Part shown: in pieces, positions 24,894 to 34,260 of the stretch
How the letters are laid out: each line of letters starts with the position of its first letter
Position numbering within the stretch: position 1 is the stretch's first letter
Assembly (NCBI RefSeq): GCF_005250615.1
Contig: NZ_SULM01000004.1
Coordinates: 186,001-250,000, forward strand
Length of the DNA stretch: 64,000 nucleotides
Direction of reading: 5' to 3'
Source: Pseudomonas rhizoryzae
GTDB taxonomy: Bacteria > Pseudomonadota > Gammaproteobacteria > Pseudomonadales > Pseudomonadaceae
The notes under the pieces: model-generated
What the model saw: only the letters and a program-made list of their open reading frames with translations
What the model was told of the DNA's origin: nothing
Database searches by the model: none
Position numbers and translations under genes: made by a program

Positions 24894-25721
24894 ATGTCGT
24901 ATCGCGCGTTTACCGGTGCCGTCCTGGCGCTGGGTCTGGCCAGCCTGGTGCAGGCTGCAGCCTTGCCCCCCGTCCCGCCCGCCCTCACCGAAGCCGGCAT
25001 GCTGCGCGCCGGGGTGCGCTGCGACCAGCCACCCTATGGCTACCAGGACAGCAACGGCGATTTCGCCGGCGTGGAAGTGGAGATGTCCCGGCAGATCGCC
25101 AAGTGGGCCCTGGGCTCGCGGGACAAGGTGAGCTTTACCTGCGTCACCGCCGAGAATCGGGTGCCGCAACTGCTCGGCCGCAAAGTGGACATGCTGATCG
25201 CCACCCTCGGGGTGACGCCGGAGCGGCAGCGGGTGATCGACTTCACCACCCCCTATCGCTGGGGCGCGAGCGATGTGCTGGTGCGCAAGGACAGCGGCAT
25301 CGATTCCATCGCCGCCCTGCGTGGCAAGACCCTGGCCACCCTCAAGGGTTCGGTACAGGCCAAGTGGTTCGAAGACCACGAGCCGGAGATCAAGACCCTG
25401 CGCATGAACAGCGCCGCCGATGCCCTGCAGACCTTTCGCCAGGGCAGGGTGGACGCCTATACCCATGACGCCGCCACCCTGGTGGTGGTGACCGCCCATG
25501 ACGATGGCGTCCGGCTGGTGGGTGAGCCTTTCCAGATTTCCGATGCGGCCATTGGCGTGCGCAAGAACGAGGCGCAGTGGCGTGACTATCTCAGCGCCGC
25601 AGTGGCGCGGATGCACGAGGAGCATCTGTTTCGCCCCTGGGTGGAGCGCCTGGTGCCGGAAAACATTCGCAGCTACTACCTGAGCGTATTCGAAGAGCCG
25701 CGTCCCGCAGAAAGGCACTAG
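24894..25721 (+). CDS. Amino-acid-type ABC transporter substrate-binding protein
   Basis: 275 residues with a signal peptide (MSYRAFTGAVLALGLASLVQAAA). The mature protein matches the family 3 solute-binding fold: LRAGVRCDQPPYGYQDSNGDFAGVEVEM, then IATLGVTPERQRVIDFTTPY with the typical arginine contacts. It would deliver a polar amino acid or related compound to the permeases encoded next. AGGAGG before the ATG is an excellent ribosome site. First gene of a five-gene operon divergent from the LysR regulator. Confidence 0.93.
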   Translation: MSYRAFTGAVLALGLASLVQAAALPPVPPALTEAGMLRAGVRCDQPPYGYQDSNGDFAGVEVEMSRQIAKWALGSRDKVSFTCVTAENRVPQLLGRKVDMLIATLGVTPERQRVIDFTTPYRWGASDVLVRKDSGIDSIAALRGKTLATLKGSVQAKWFEDHEPEIKTLRMNSAADALQTFRQGRVDAYTHDAATLVVVTAHDDGVRLVGEPFQISDAAIGVRKNEAQWRDYLSAAVARMHEEHLFRPWVERLVPENIRSYYLSVFEEPRPAERH

Positions 25722-25731
25722 GAGCACGGTC

Positions 25732-26394
25732 ATGGACTTCGACCTCGACTATCTAATCGCCCAGTGGCCGGCGCTGCTCGACGGCCTGCTGATGACGCTC
25801 AGGGTCTCGCTGCTGGCGATCGCACTGTCGCTGGTCATCGGCGTCGTCGGCGGCGCGGTTCGGCTGTTTCGCGTGCCGGTGCTGGCGCAACTGGCCGCCG
25901 TCTATGTCGAGGTGATCCGCAATACGCCGATCCTGGTGCAGCTGTTCTTCATCTTCTACGGCCTGCCGGCGGTGGGCCTGGGGCTGTCGCTGTTCTGGTC
26001 CGGGGTGGTCTGCCTGTCGCTGTGGGCGGGTGCCTACCAGATCGAGAATCTGCGCGGCGGCCTGGCGACGGTGGAGCGGGGCATGCGCGAGGCGAGCCTG
26101 GCGCTGAATCTCCAGCCCTGGCAATTCTTCTGCCTGATCGCCTTGCCCATCGCCGTGCGCACCGCCTTGCCGGCGGTGCTCAACACCGCCATCTCGCTGC
26201 TGAAGAACTCTTCCTACCTGCAGGCCATCGGCCTGGCCGAGCTGACCTTCGTCGCGGTGGATCGCATCGCCACGGATTTTCGCGCCCTGGAGATGTTCAG
26301 CGCCATCTGCGTGCTCTACCTGGGACTGGTGGCGGTGCTGGCCCTGGCGACGCAGCGCCTGTCCGCCCATCTGCAACGACCGTTTCGGCAGTGA
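25732..26394 (+). CDS. Amino-acid ABC transporter permease 1
   Basis: 220 residues, about five membrane helices, HisM/GlnP type. It contains RNTPILVQLFFIFYGLPAVGLG near the N-terminus and the cytoplasmic EAA loop GMREASLALNLQPWQFFCLIALP that docks on the ATPase. It starts 10 bp after the binding-protein stop. It forms a heterodimer with the next permease. Confidence 0.94.
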   Translation: MDFDLDYLIAQWPALLDGLLMTLRVSLLAIALSLVIGVVGGAVRLFRVPVLAQLAAVYVEVIRNTPILVQLFFIFYGLPAVGLGLSLFWSGVVCLSLWAGAYQIENLRGGLATVERGMREASLALNLQPWQFFCLIALPIAVRTALPAVLNTAISLLKNSSYLQAIGLAELTFVAVDRIATDFRALEMFSAICVLYLGLVAVLALATQRLSAHLQRPFRQ

Positions 26395-26401
26395 GGCGAG
26401 C

Positions 26402-27079
26402 ATGAGCCTGTTTCTGGAAAACTGGACTTTCGTGATCAAGGGCCTGCTGATGACCCTGCAGTTGGCGCTGGTGGTGCTGCTCTTCACCACCCTGGTCTCG
26501 GCGGTGTTCGGGGTGCTGGCCACCTTGCCGCAGCGTTGGCTGGGTTGGCTGATCCACGGCTACGTCGAGCTGTTCCGTTCCATCCCGCTGATCGTCAACG
26601 TCTTCTTCATCTTCTTCGGCGCCCCGCTGCTGGGGCTGGACCTGTCGCCCTTCGCCGCGGTCACCACCGGCCTGACCCTCTGGGGCAGCGCCAACGGCAT
26701 CGAGATCGTCCGCGGCGGCTTGCAGGCGGTGCCCCGGCACCAGTGGAAGAGCGCCTGGGCGCTGGGCCTGCCGCGCTGGCGCATCTACCTGCACATCGTC
26801 GGGCCCCAGTCGCTCAAGGCCATCCTGCCGGCCTATACCGGACTGCTCACCCTGCTGGTCCAGGCCACCTCCCTGGGCGCCCTGGTCGGGGTGGGCGAAT
26901 TCCTCAAGACCGGCCAGACCCTGATCGAGCGCACCACCATGATGACCGGCGCCAGTCCGGCCTTCGCCGTCTACGGCACGGTGCTGCTCGTCTACTTCGT
27001 CATCTGCTCGCTGCTCAGCTGGCTCAGCCGCTACCTCGAGCGGCGCCTGGGTCGTCCGCTGACCCGCAATCCGTCCTAG
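26402..27079 (+). CDS. Amino-acid ABC transporter permease 2
   Basis: 225 residues, same family as the preceding gene: ELFRSIPLIVNVFFIFFGAPLLGLD and an EAA-type loop QWKSAWALGLPRWRIYLHIVGPQ. About five membrane helices. It starts 7 bp after permease 1. The pair of different permeases is usual for polar amino acid importers. Confidence 0.94.
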   Translation: MSLFLENWTFVIKGLLMTLQLALVVLLFTTLVSAVFGVLATLPQRWLGWLIHGYVELFRSIPLIVNVFFIFFGAPLLGLDLSPFAAVTTGLTLWGSANGIEIVRGGLQAVPRHQWKSAWALGLPRWRIYLHIVGPQSLKAILPAYTGLLTLLVQATSLGALVGVGEFLKTGQTLIERTTMMTGASPAFAVYGTVLLVYFVICSLLSWLSRYLERRLGRPLTRNPS

Positions 27080-27090
27080 AGAGGCATCCC

Positions 27091-28590
27091 ATGCAAGAAT
27101 CCAAGGTCAGCCGTCGGCTCCGGGAGGCCACCGCGCCCGAAGTCTGCGACTTCATCTACGCCCCGCGCCTGGCCGGCTTCGCCGAGGGCTTTCCCTATCT
27201 GGGTGACGTCAACAAGGCCCATGTGGTGATGCTCGCCGAACAGGGCCTGATCGACCGCGCCCAGGCTGCCGCCCTGGCGCGCGGCATCCTCGACCTGGAA
27301 GCCGCCGGTCCTGGCGCGGTACCCCTCGACCCGCTGCGCGAGGATGCCTATTTCAACTACGAGGCGGCGCTGATCGAACGCCTGGGCACGGACGTCGGCG
27401 GGCGGCTGCACATCGGCCGCAGCCGCAACGACATCCTCGCCACCCTGGATCGCCTGCGCGCTCGGGATGTCCTCGCCGAGGTGCTGGAGACGCTGCAGCA
27501 GGTGCGCGCCACGGCCCTGGAAGGGGCCGAGCGGCATGCCGCCACGGTGATGCCGGGGCATACCCATCTGCAGCCGGCGCAGCCGATCACCTATGGCTTC
27601 TATCTCGCTGGCGTGGCCCAGGCCTTGGAGCGCGACAGCCTGCGCCTGGCTGCTACCCTCGACAGCATGAATCAGAGTCCGCTTGGGGCAGCGGCCTTCG
27701 CCGGCACGCCCTTCGCCATCGACCGGGCGCGTACCGCCGAGCTGCTCGGCTTCGACGGCTACCTGGACAATGCCCTGGACGCCGTGGCCTCCCGCGACTT
27801 CATTCTCGAAGGCCTGTCGCACCTGAGCCTGCTGGCGGTGTTCTGGAGCCGGGTGGCCCAGGACTATTTCGTCTGGGCCACCCATGAATTCGGCCTGGTG
27901 GAGTTTCCCGACAGCGTCGCCGGCACCTCCAGCATCATGCCGCAGAAGAAGAATCCGGTGGTGCTGGAGTACCTCAAGGGCCGCAGCGGCCACATCGCCG
28001 GATTGCTGATGGCCGCCACCATGACGGTCAAGGGTACCCACTTCAGCCACAGTGGCGATGCCAATCGCGAAGGCACCCGCGGCTTCTGGGAGGCCGCGGA
28101 GGAAAGCCTGCGCTGCCTGCGGCTGCTGGACCTGGTGCTGCGTACGGCAGAGCCCGAGGCCGCGCGCGGGCTGGAGCGCAGCGCCCGGGATTTCTCCACC
28201 GCCACGGGCCTGGCCGATCTCATCGTGCGCGAGGGCGGGCTGTCGTTCCGCGAGGCGCACCATGTGGTGGGCGCCGTGGTGCGCCAGGCGTTGGACGCGG
28301 GGCTGCCCGCTCACGCCATCGACAGCGCCATGCTCGACCAGGCCGCCCAGGCGGTGATCGGTCGCCCCCTGGGGCTGGACGCCGCGCGCGTCGGCGAAAG
28401 CCTGGACCCCACCGCCAACGTTGCCTCACGGCGCTCGCCCGGCGGACCCGCTGCCCCAGCCCTGGCCCGGACCCTGGCGGCCGCCCGGGCGCGTCTCACC
28501 CTGGAGCGGCAGCGCCAGGAGGCAAGGCGCGAACGGCAGGTGCAGAGCCAGGCGCGCCTGGATGCCAATCTCAGGGCGTTGATCCAATGA
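27091..28590 (+). CDS. Argininosuccinate lyase-like enzyme (ArgH paralogue)
   Basis: 499 residues from the ATG at 27091. The fumarase/aspartase superfamily signature [12 protein letters not shown] is intact and the ArgH-like blocks HIGRSRND and [17 protein letters not shown] are present. These enzymes eliminate fumarate from a C-N adduct. Its place between the permease and ATPase genes of an importer, not among arginine biosynthesis genes, suggests catabolism of an imported argininosuccinate-like or N-succinyl/aspartyl adduct (inference). The C-terminus carries an extra Arg/Gln-rich tail (about 465-499). Its last four bases overlap the ATPase start. Confidence 0.88.
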   Translation: MQESKVSRRLREATAPEVCDFIYAPRLAGFAEGFPYLGDVNKAHVVMLAEQGLIDRAQAAALARGILDLEAAGPGAVPLDPLREDAYFNYEAALIERLGTDVGGRLHIGRSRNDILATLDRLRARDVLAEVLETLQQVRATALEGAERHAATVMPGHTHLQPAQPITYGFYLAGVAQALERDSLRLAATLDSMNQSPLGAAAFAGTPFAIDRARTAELLGFDGYLDNALDAVASRDFILEGLSHLSLLAVFWSRVAQDYFVWATHEFGLVEFPDSVAGTSSIMPQKKNPVVLEYLKGRSGHIAGLLMAATMTVKGTHFSHSGDANREGTRGFWEAAEESLRCLRLLDLVLRTAEPEAARGLERSARDFSTATGLADLIVREGGLSFREAHHVVGAVVRQALDAGLPAHAIDSAMLDQAAQAVIGRPLGLDAARVGESLDPTANVASRRSPGGPAAPALARTLAAARARLTLERQRQEARRERQVQSQARLDANLRALIQ

Positions 28591-29324
28591 GCGCACTGCT
28601 GAAGGTGCGCGGCCTGAGCAAGAGCTTCGGCGAACAGCAGATCGTCCGCGGCGTGGACCTGGACGTCGCTGCCGGTGAGGTGGTGGTGGTGATAGGACCC
28701 AGCGGCTCGGGCAAGTCGACCCTCATCCGCTGCCTCAACAGCCTGGAAGAGCCGTCGGCCGGCACCGTGGAGCTGGACGGCGTCCCGGTGCATGCCGGCG
28801 ACCGCCGCGCCCTGGCGACGCTGCGGCAGAAGGTCGGCATGGTGTTTCAGGACTACACCCTGTTCCCGCACCTCTCGGTGCTGCGCAACCTGACCCTGGC
28901 GCCGGTCAAGCTCGGGCGGCTGAGCGCCACCGAGGCCGAGCGCCAGGCGCGGGCGCTGCTGGCGCGGGTCGGGCTGGCGCACAAGGCCGATGCCTATCCG
29001 GCCGAGCTTTCAGGCGGCCAGCAGCAGCGGGTGGCCATCGTCCGGGCGCTGGCCCTGCAACCGCAACTGCTGTTGTTCGACGAGCCGACCTCCGCACTGG
29101 ACCCGGAGACGGTCAACGAGGTGCTGGCGATCATGAAGGACCTGGCCCGCGAGGGCATGACCATGATCGTCGTAACTCACGAGATGGGCTTCGCCCGCGA
29201 GGTGGCGGACCGGGTGCTGTTCTTCGACGCGGGCCGCATCCTCGAAAGCGGCCCGCCGGCGCAACTGTTCGGGACCCCGCAGCAAGATCGCACCCGACAG
29301 TTTCTCGCCAATGTGTTGCACTAG
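28587..29324 (+). CDS. Amino-acid ABC transporter ATP-binding protein
   Basis: 245 residues, GlnQ/HisP type. Walker [11 protein letters not shown]-loop [10 protein letters not shown], signature [11 protein letters not shown], Walker [15 protein letters not shown] and the switch histidine in VVTHEMGFA are intact. It begins inside the lyase stop (ATGA), so it is translationally coupled. Its own stop, TAG, is formed by the CTAG that flanks the mobile element inserted directly downstream. Confidence 0.95.
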   Translation: MSALLKVRGLSKSFGEQQIVRGVDLDVAAGEVVVVIGPSGSGKSTLIRCLNSLEEPSAGTVELDGVPVHAGDRRALATLRQKVGMVFQDYTLFPHLSVLRNLTLAPVKLGRLSATEAERQARALLARVGLAHKADAYPAELSGGQQQRVAIVRALALQPQLLLFDEPTSALDPETVNEVLAIMKDLAREGMTMIVVTHEMGFAREVADRVLFFDAGRILESGPPAQLFGTPQQDRTRQFLANVLH

Positions 29325-29477
29325 GCTCTGTACGAAAAGTCGCCGAGCGAAGGTTAGGCGAGGCCTAGGCGGCCCCACGAAAAAAGCTGAGGAAGCGGAG
29401 TTTACAAATGGTAAATGAGCATTCCGAAGCCTTTTTCAACGAAGCATCACCGAGCGCAGGCATTTTTCGGACAGAGC
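29325..29477. mobile_element. MITE-like element (non-autonomous IS5-type) with CTAG flanks
   Basis: A 153-bp segment with terminal inverted repeats GCTCTGTACGAAAA (left) and, read inversely, GCTCTGTCCGAAAA (right), 13 of 14 identical. Both sides carry CTAG (29321-29324 and 29478-29481), a 4-bp direct duplication of the YTAR type used by IS5-group elements. No transposase gene fits inside. The internal sequence has A-rich patches and no reading frame. It is inserted between two convergent genes and both use the flanking TAG as stop. Confidence 0.75.
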
Positions 29478-30530
29478 CTAGTAGCCCGTCATCTCCAAAT
29501 AGCCCACCCCCTTGGCGCTACCCTCCACGCTGACCGGACCCTCCCAGTAGGGTGTGCCCAAGGCCATCCAGGCGTTGGGGTTGAGCGCACTGATGCGCAG
29601 GTCGACGTCTCGTCCCGGCAGGGCGATGGACCAGCGCACCGGCACCTCACGGCCGGCTACCGGGTGCGTGGCCAGGGGCGCGAGGCGGATGTCGCCGGGA
29701 TGCAGGGGCTGGTTGTGGCCATCGGCGGCGATCAGGTTACCGAACAGGTAATGCTGGCCGTCGGCCTGGCGCAGGCGATAGAGCATCAACTGGCGACCGT
29801 CGTCCAGGTGCAGGGAAAACCAATCCCAGCCCAGTTGATCCGCCGCCAAGTGCTGGCTGCTCCATTCGCGATCCAGCCAGGCCAGCCCCTTGACCGGGAT
29901 ACGCCGGCCCTCGATCTCCAGTTCGCCCTGGGCCTGGAAGAACGGCTGGCTGTAGTAGTAGGACGCCTGGCCGCTGGCGGATTTTCGACTGACGCCGCCT
30001 TCGCCCTGGAGTACCAGCGGGCCGGTAGCGGCGAGGTCCAGCCGATAGGCGAAGCCCGGGCCCTGGGCCTGGACCTCGGCCTGGCTCGCCAGATCACCTT
30101 GCAGACGCCACGCGTCGATCCAGGCGGAGAAGGGGCTGGCCGTCACCCCGGCCTGGCCGACGCCGCCACGACCCTGGGTCTGGGCGGAGAATTGCCGGGT
30201 TTCGGTGGTGAGTCCGGCATGGCCCAACCAGAGATTGCCATTGCTCCAACCGGGCTGGTCGGCGCCAGGGCGCAGGGCGCTACGGAACAGCGTCCACTGG
30301 ACACCGTAGCGATGGCCTTCGGCATCACTGAGATTGGCCGTGACGTACCACCACTCGATGCGGAAATCCGGGTGGGCACCGTGATCCGCCGGAAAGCTGA
30401 ACACCTTGCCGGGCACCACCGCCGCGAAGTTCTCGCTGCCTTGGCCCAGTCCGGCGAAGCCTTCCGGGGCCGGTTTTTCATCGCAGCCGGTCAGCAGCAG
30501 AAGTGCGACCAACAGCGCCCTAGCGTTCAT
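29478..30530 (-). CDS. AttH/CrtC-like (carotenoid 1,2-hydratase-type) lipoprotein
   Basis: 350 residues from the ATG at 30530. A signal with lipobox LLLTGC gives a lipid-anchored protein. The body matches the lipocalin-like AttH family: HPDFRIEWWYVTANL near the start, WLDREWSSQ in the middle and SLHLDDGRQLMLYRLR. It follows, with an 11-bp overlap, an FtsX-type permease and its ATPase, an arrangement like Agrobacterium attEFGH. Hydratase activity is not established for this branch. The stop codon comes from the CTAG next to the mobile element. Confidence 0.85.
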   Translation of the reverse strand: MNARALLVALLLLTGCDEKPAPEGFAGLGQGSENFAAVVPGKVFSFPADHGAHPDFRIEWWYVTANLSDAEGHRYGVQWTLFRSALRPGADQPGWSNGNLWLGHAGLTTETRQFSAQTQGRGGVGQAGVTASPFSAWIDAWRLQGDLASQAEVQAQGPGFAYRLDLAATGPLVLQGEGGVSRKSASGQASYYYSQPFFQAQGELEIEGRRIPVKGLAWLDREWSSQHLAADQLGWDWFSLHLDDGRQLMLYRLRQADGQHYLFGNLIAADGHNQPLHPGDIRLAPLATHPVAGREVPVRWSIALPGRDVDLRISALNPNAWMALGTPYWEGPVSVEGSAKGVGYLEMTGY

Positions 30531-32979
30531 TGCCGAGCTCCCGTAGCAGGTCCAGCGGTTGACTGCGCCTGAGCCGCAGCAGGGGCCAGGCGGCGGCCAG
30601 CAGGGTCGCCAGCAGGGCGATCCCGGCCAGCGCCAGCAACTGACCGGGGAAGACTTGCAGGGGTAGACGCCAGCCAAAGGCCTGGACGTTCACCACGGCC
30701 ACCAGGCACCAGGCGAGCAGGATACCGAGCGGCATGGCCAGTGCGAGGGTGAGGAGGGCAAGGCCCAGTAGTTGCCCAAGGCTGAGCAGGATCAGCCGCG
30801 GCCGTTCGATCCCCAGCGCCCACAGCGGCGCGAGTTGGCCGAGACGGCGCTGCGCCTGACCGAGCAGCGCGATGAACAGCGCCAGTCCGGCCACTGCCAG
30901 GGTCAGGGCGTTGAGGGCGGCGGTGGCGCTGAAGGTGCGCTCGAAGACCTGGTCGGCATAGCGGCGCAGCTGACCCTGGTCGATGGAGCGACTGGCGTCC
31001 AGGCCGAACTGCTGCTGCAGCCTGTCACGCAGGGCATCCACCTGGGCCGGTGCCAGGCGCACCACGATGCGGACCGGAATCGCGTCCGGCCACAAGGTGC
31101 GTAGCCGCGCCTGGGACAGCAGCAGATGACCGCGCGGATTGCCGTAGTCGGCGTAGGTGGCGAGGATGGGCGCGGACCAGGCGCCTTGGCTACCCCGCAA
31201 GTCGATCCGTTGGCCGGTGGTCACCCGCAGGCGCCGTGCCAGCTGTTCGCTGAGCATCACCCCCTCACCGGCGAAGAAGGGCGTCCAGGCAGCGGCCCCG
31301 GCATCGAGCAGCGGCCAGTGCTCGCGATAGAGTTCAGCGTCCACTACGCCGCTCAGGGTCGTCGGTTGTCCCTGCAAGGTGACCTCCTGCTCGTACACGG
31401 GCAAGACCGCCCGGACGGTGGGCTGACTCGGTAGCCAGGCTTGCAGGTCAGCCGCCTGGTTGGCGTCGGTCGGGCGCAGGTAGAGTTCGGCCGCCAGGCG
31501 CTGATCGAGCCAGCCGTCGAAGGTGCGGCGAAATCCTTCGGTCATGCTGCCGGCGCCGACATTGGCCGCCAGGGCCAGCAGCAGCGCCATCAGGGCCTGG
31601 GACAGCCCAGGCAACTGCTGCCGTGCATCGGCGAGGAACCAGCGGGCGAGTGGCCGCTGCGCCCGTTGCAGTAGCAGGTCCAGCACGGCGCTCAGCAGCG
31701 GCGGCAGGGCCAGGGCCGCGGCCAGGAGCAGACAGCCGAGCAGGGCGAGCCCGCTGGCCAGGCTGTTGCCGCCCAGCAACAGGCCCAGCCCCAGCAGCGC
31801 CACCAGCAACGCGGCCAGCGCCTGGCGCCTGAGCCAGCGGCCATGGGCGGCGCGCCAGGCTTCGCCCTGGGCCAGGGCCAGCACGGGCAGCCGTGCCGCG
31901 CGCCAGAGGCCGTCAGCTCCGGCCAGTAGGGCGCCGCCCAGACTCAGCCCGAGTCCGGCCAGCCACCAAGCCGGGCTCAGGGTCAGGCTGCCGGCCACCT
32001 CTGCGCCATAGAGCCCGCGCAGGCTGGCCGCCACGTCCGGCAATAGCACGGCCGCCAGGCCATAGCCACTCGCTACGCCCAAGGCACCCGCCAGCAGGGC
32101 GATAAGGGCCAATTCCAGCGCCAGCGCCGTGACCAGGGTCGCCGCCGCGAGGCCACAGGCGCGCAGGGTGCGCAGTAGTGGGCGACGCTGCTCCAGGGCC
32201 AGGCCAATGGCGGCATGGACGATGAACAGACCCACGGCGAAGGCCAGCAGGCCGAGCGCCAGCAGATTGAGGTGGAAGCTGTCGGTCAGGCGCCCCAGTT
32301 CGGCACCCTGGTCGTTCTCCACCCGGTGCAGGCGGGTACCGTCCAGGGGCGGCAGTTTGCGTTGGAAGGCCTTGGGCAGGATCAGCCGTGACAGCTGGCC
32401 GGGTGCATCCAGCAGGCGCTGCGCCTGACCGATGTCCACCACCAGCGTTCCAGGTGCCAGGCCTGGGCGGCGCTGGAGTGGCGGCAAGACCATGCCGTCC
32501 GTACGCCGCAGTACCTCGCCTTCCCGCAGCTGCCATTCACGCAGGGTTTCCGGGGCGATCCAGGTGGTACCCGCTGGGCTGAGGAAGTCGAACAGGGCCG
32601 CGGGCGCTGCGCTGGCCGCAACGCCGCCATCGCTGGGCAGGCTGACCGGCTCGATACCCAGCAGGGGCACCGGACGCTCGCGTCCCGCCAGGGCCAGCCG
32701 TCCTTGCAGCACGGGCGAGACCGGCCAGCCTTGGCGGCGCAGGTCGACGAACACCTGCTGCGGGAAGCGACCGCCGTCGCGCACCTCCAGGGCAGCCTGA
32801 TTGGCGCCGAACAGGGCACTGGCCTGGGCATAGCTCTGCCGCGCCTGGGCGTTGAGCGCCAGCACGCCGATGAGCAGGGTAGTGGCCAGCCAGAGTCCCG
32901 CCACCAGCCCGGCGAGTTGCAGCGGATGGCGCCGCCAATGACTGGCGAGGCTGTGCAGGCTCCAATAGAGCAGCCTCAT
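30520..32979 (-). CDS. FtsX-type ABC transporter permease
   Basis: 819 residues: an N-terminal membrane helix (about 24-44), a large extracytoplasmic MacB-like region, a cluster of helices in the middle (about 230-460), a second extracytoplasmic region and three C-terminal helices (about 690-800). This duplicated FtsX layout is typical of exporters or lipoprotein-handling (LolC/MacB-like) permeases rather than importers. It overlaps the ATPase gene upstream by four bases and the AttH gene downstream. Substrate unknown. Confidence 0.9.
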   Translation of the reverse strand: MRLLYWSLHSLASHWRRHPLQLAGLVAGLWLATTLLIGVLALNAQARQSYAQASALFGANQAALEVRDGGRFPQQVFVDLRRQGWPVSPVLQGRLALAGRERPVPLLGIEPVSLPSDGGVAASAAPAALFDFLSPAGTTWIAPETLREWQLREGEVLRRTDGMVLPPLQRRPGLAPGTLVVDIGQAQRLLDAPGQLSRLILPKAFQRKLPPLDGTRLHRVENDQGAELGRLTDSFHLNLLALGLLAFAVGLFIVHAAIGLALEQRRPLLRTLRACGLAAATLVTALALELALIALLAGALGVASGYGLAAVLLPDVAASLRGLYGAEVAGSLTLSPAWWLAGLGLSLGGALLAGADGLWRAARLPVLALAQGEAWRAAHGRWLRRQALAALLVALLGLGLLLGGNSLASGLALLGCLLLAAALALPPLLSAVLDLLLQRAQRPLARWFLADARQQLPGLSQALMALLLALAANVGAGSMTEGFRRTFDGWLDQRLAAELYLRPTDANQAADLQAWLPSQPTVRAVLPVYEQEVTLQGQPTTLSGVVDAELYREHWPLLDAGAAAWTPFFAGEGVMLSEQLARRLRVTTGQRIDLRGSQGAWSAPILATYADYGNPRGHLLLSQARLRTLWPDAIPVRIVVRLAPAQVDALRDRLQQQFGLDASRSIDQGQLRRYADQVFERTFSATAALNALTLAVAGLALFIALLGQAQRRLGQLAPLWALGIERPRLILLSLGQLLGLALLTLALAMPLGILLAWCLVAVVNVQAFGWRLPLQVFPGQLLALAGIALLATLLAAAWPLLRLRRSQPLDLLRELGNER

Positions 32980-33650
32980 GGGAAGAGGGAGGCCGCGCCG
33001 CTCAGGCGGCCCCGTTCCAACTGCAGGGTACGGTCGAGCTGACTGGCGATACGAGCGCTGTGGGTGACCATCAGCAGACTGCTACCGGTCTCCGCCACCA
33101 GTTCCAGCAGCAGGGCCAGGGCCTGGTCGCCGCTGGCTTCGTCGAGGTTGCCGGTGGGTTCGTCCGCCAGCAGCAGCGGTGGGCGCGAGGCGAGGGCCCG
33201 TCCCAGGGCCACACGCTGTTGCTGACCGCCCGACAATTGCTCGGGATAGCGATCCAGCAGGGCGGCGAGCCCCAGCCGGGTGGCCAGTTCGGTCTGCCAG
33301 TGCGGATCGTGGCGGCCAGCCAGACGCGCCTGGAAGGCGAGGTTGTCCTGCACCGTGAGGCTGGCGATCAGATTGAATTGCTGGAAGATCAGCCCGATGC
33401 CCTCGCGCCGCCAGGCAGCCAGGGCGCCTTCGTTCAGGCGGGACAGCTCACGACCTGCCACCTCGATACGGCCACCATCGGGGCGGTCGAGACCGGCGAC
33501 CAGATGCAGCAGGGTACTCTTGCCACTACCGGATTCGCCCATCAGGGCCAGGCTGGTTCCCTGGGCGAGGGTGAGATCGACGCCACGCAGCACCGGCAGC
33601 GGGCCCTGGGGCGTCGGATAACTCTTGTGCAGATCGGTGATGGTCAGCAT
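32976..33650 (-). CDS. ABC transporter ATP-binding protein (LolD/MacB type)
   Basis: 224 residues from the ATG at 33650 with GGGAGG upstream; an in-frame extension to 33674 is less likely. Walker A GESGSGKST, signature [12 protein letters not shown], Walker B LLLADEPTGNLDEASGD, the form usual in LolD/MacB/FtsE-type ATPases. Coupled (ATGA) to the permease. First gene of a three-gene unit with the permease and the AttH lipoprotein. Confidence 0.94.
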   Translation of the reverse strand: MLTITDLHKSYPTPQGPLPVLRGVDLTLAQGTSLALMGESGSGKSTLLHLVAGLDRPDGGRIEVAGRELSRLNEGALAAWRREGIGLIFQQFNLIASLTVQDNLAFQARLAGRHDPHWQTELATRLGLAALLDRYPEQLSGGQQQRVALGRALASRPPLLLADEPTGNLDEASGDQALALLLELVAETGSSLLMVTHSARIASQLDRTLQLERGRLSGAASLFP

Positions 33651-33713
33651 CGCGCCTCCCGCGCCGGTCGTCATGGACAGTCGACCGGGCGCCGGCAGCG
33701 TCGTTCGGTCCGG

Positions 33714-34004
33714 CTAGCGGCGTTTCGAGTTGGCCTTGCCGGCTTTCTCGTCCGCCTCGCGCTGCAGGCGCTCGCATTTACGGACCATGGCGAGGTAATA
33801 CACGGCACTGCCGGCGAACAGGATGACGGGTAGGGCCATGGACATCTGCAGCAGGTCGCCAGGGAAGGCGGAGGGTACCCAATGGTGGTAGAGCAGGATG
33901 CCGATACCCAGGAGCACCGAGTAGAGCAGGCCGTAGCCGCCGGCCTTGCGCGATTCGCGGGCGAGGTCGAGGGGCGGGCGGTTCAAATCGTTGGGCTCGA
34001 ACAT
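33714..34004 (-). CDS. Small two-helix membrane protein
   Basis: 96 residues from the ATG at 34004; an in-frame TTG at 34019 is a less likely start. Two membrane helices (GGYGLLYSVLLGIGILLYHHW and MSMALPVILFAGSAVYYLAMV) are followed by a highly basic tail. No family recognised. It lies 63 bp upstream of the ATPase gene on the same strand and could be co-transcribed. Confidence 0.65.
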   Translation of the reverse strand: MFEPNDLNRPPLDLARESRKAGGYGLLYSVLLGIGILLYHHWVPSAFPGDLLQMSMALPVILFAGSAVYYLAMVRKCERLQREADEKAGKANSKRR

Positions 34005-34260
34005 GAAGGTCTCTATCAAGCGCTGAGGAAGGCGCTAGTTTAGCGCCTGCAGCCGCGCCGGTCGCCTGCTGCCGGGAGGGCGGGCGCCATCCGGCGTGGC
34101 ACCCGCCTGCACTCCGTTCACCCGATGTTCAGGTAGACCTAGGCTTGAAATCTTATCCTTTGCAGCCATTTAGAGGCCTGGCGATGGCAAGCGAGCAGGT
34201 CTCCTTGTAAGCTCGATCAGTTATTTGAACGCGCACGATGCGCACGGATAAGGAATCAAC

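Noticed and set aside
26536-27090. An N-terminal extension of the lyase gene into the permease region
   Set aside because: The in-frame extension overlaps the real permease in another frame and is low-complexity; the lyase homology begins at [10 protein letters not shown] (27091).
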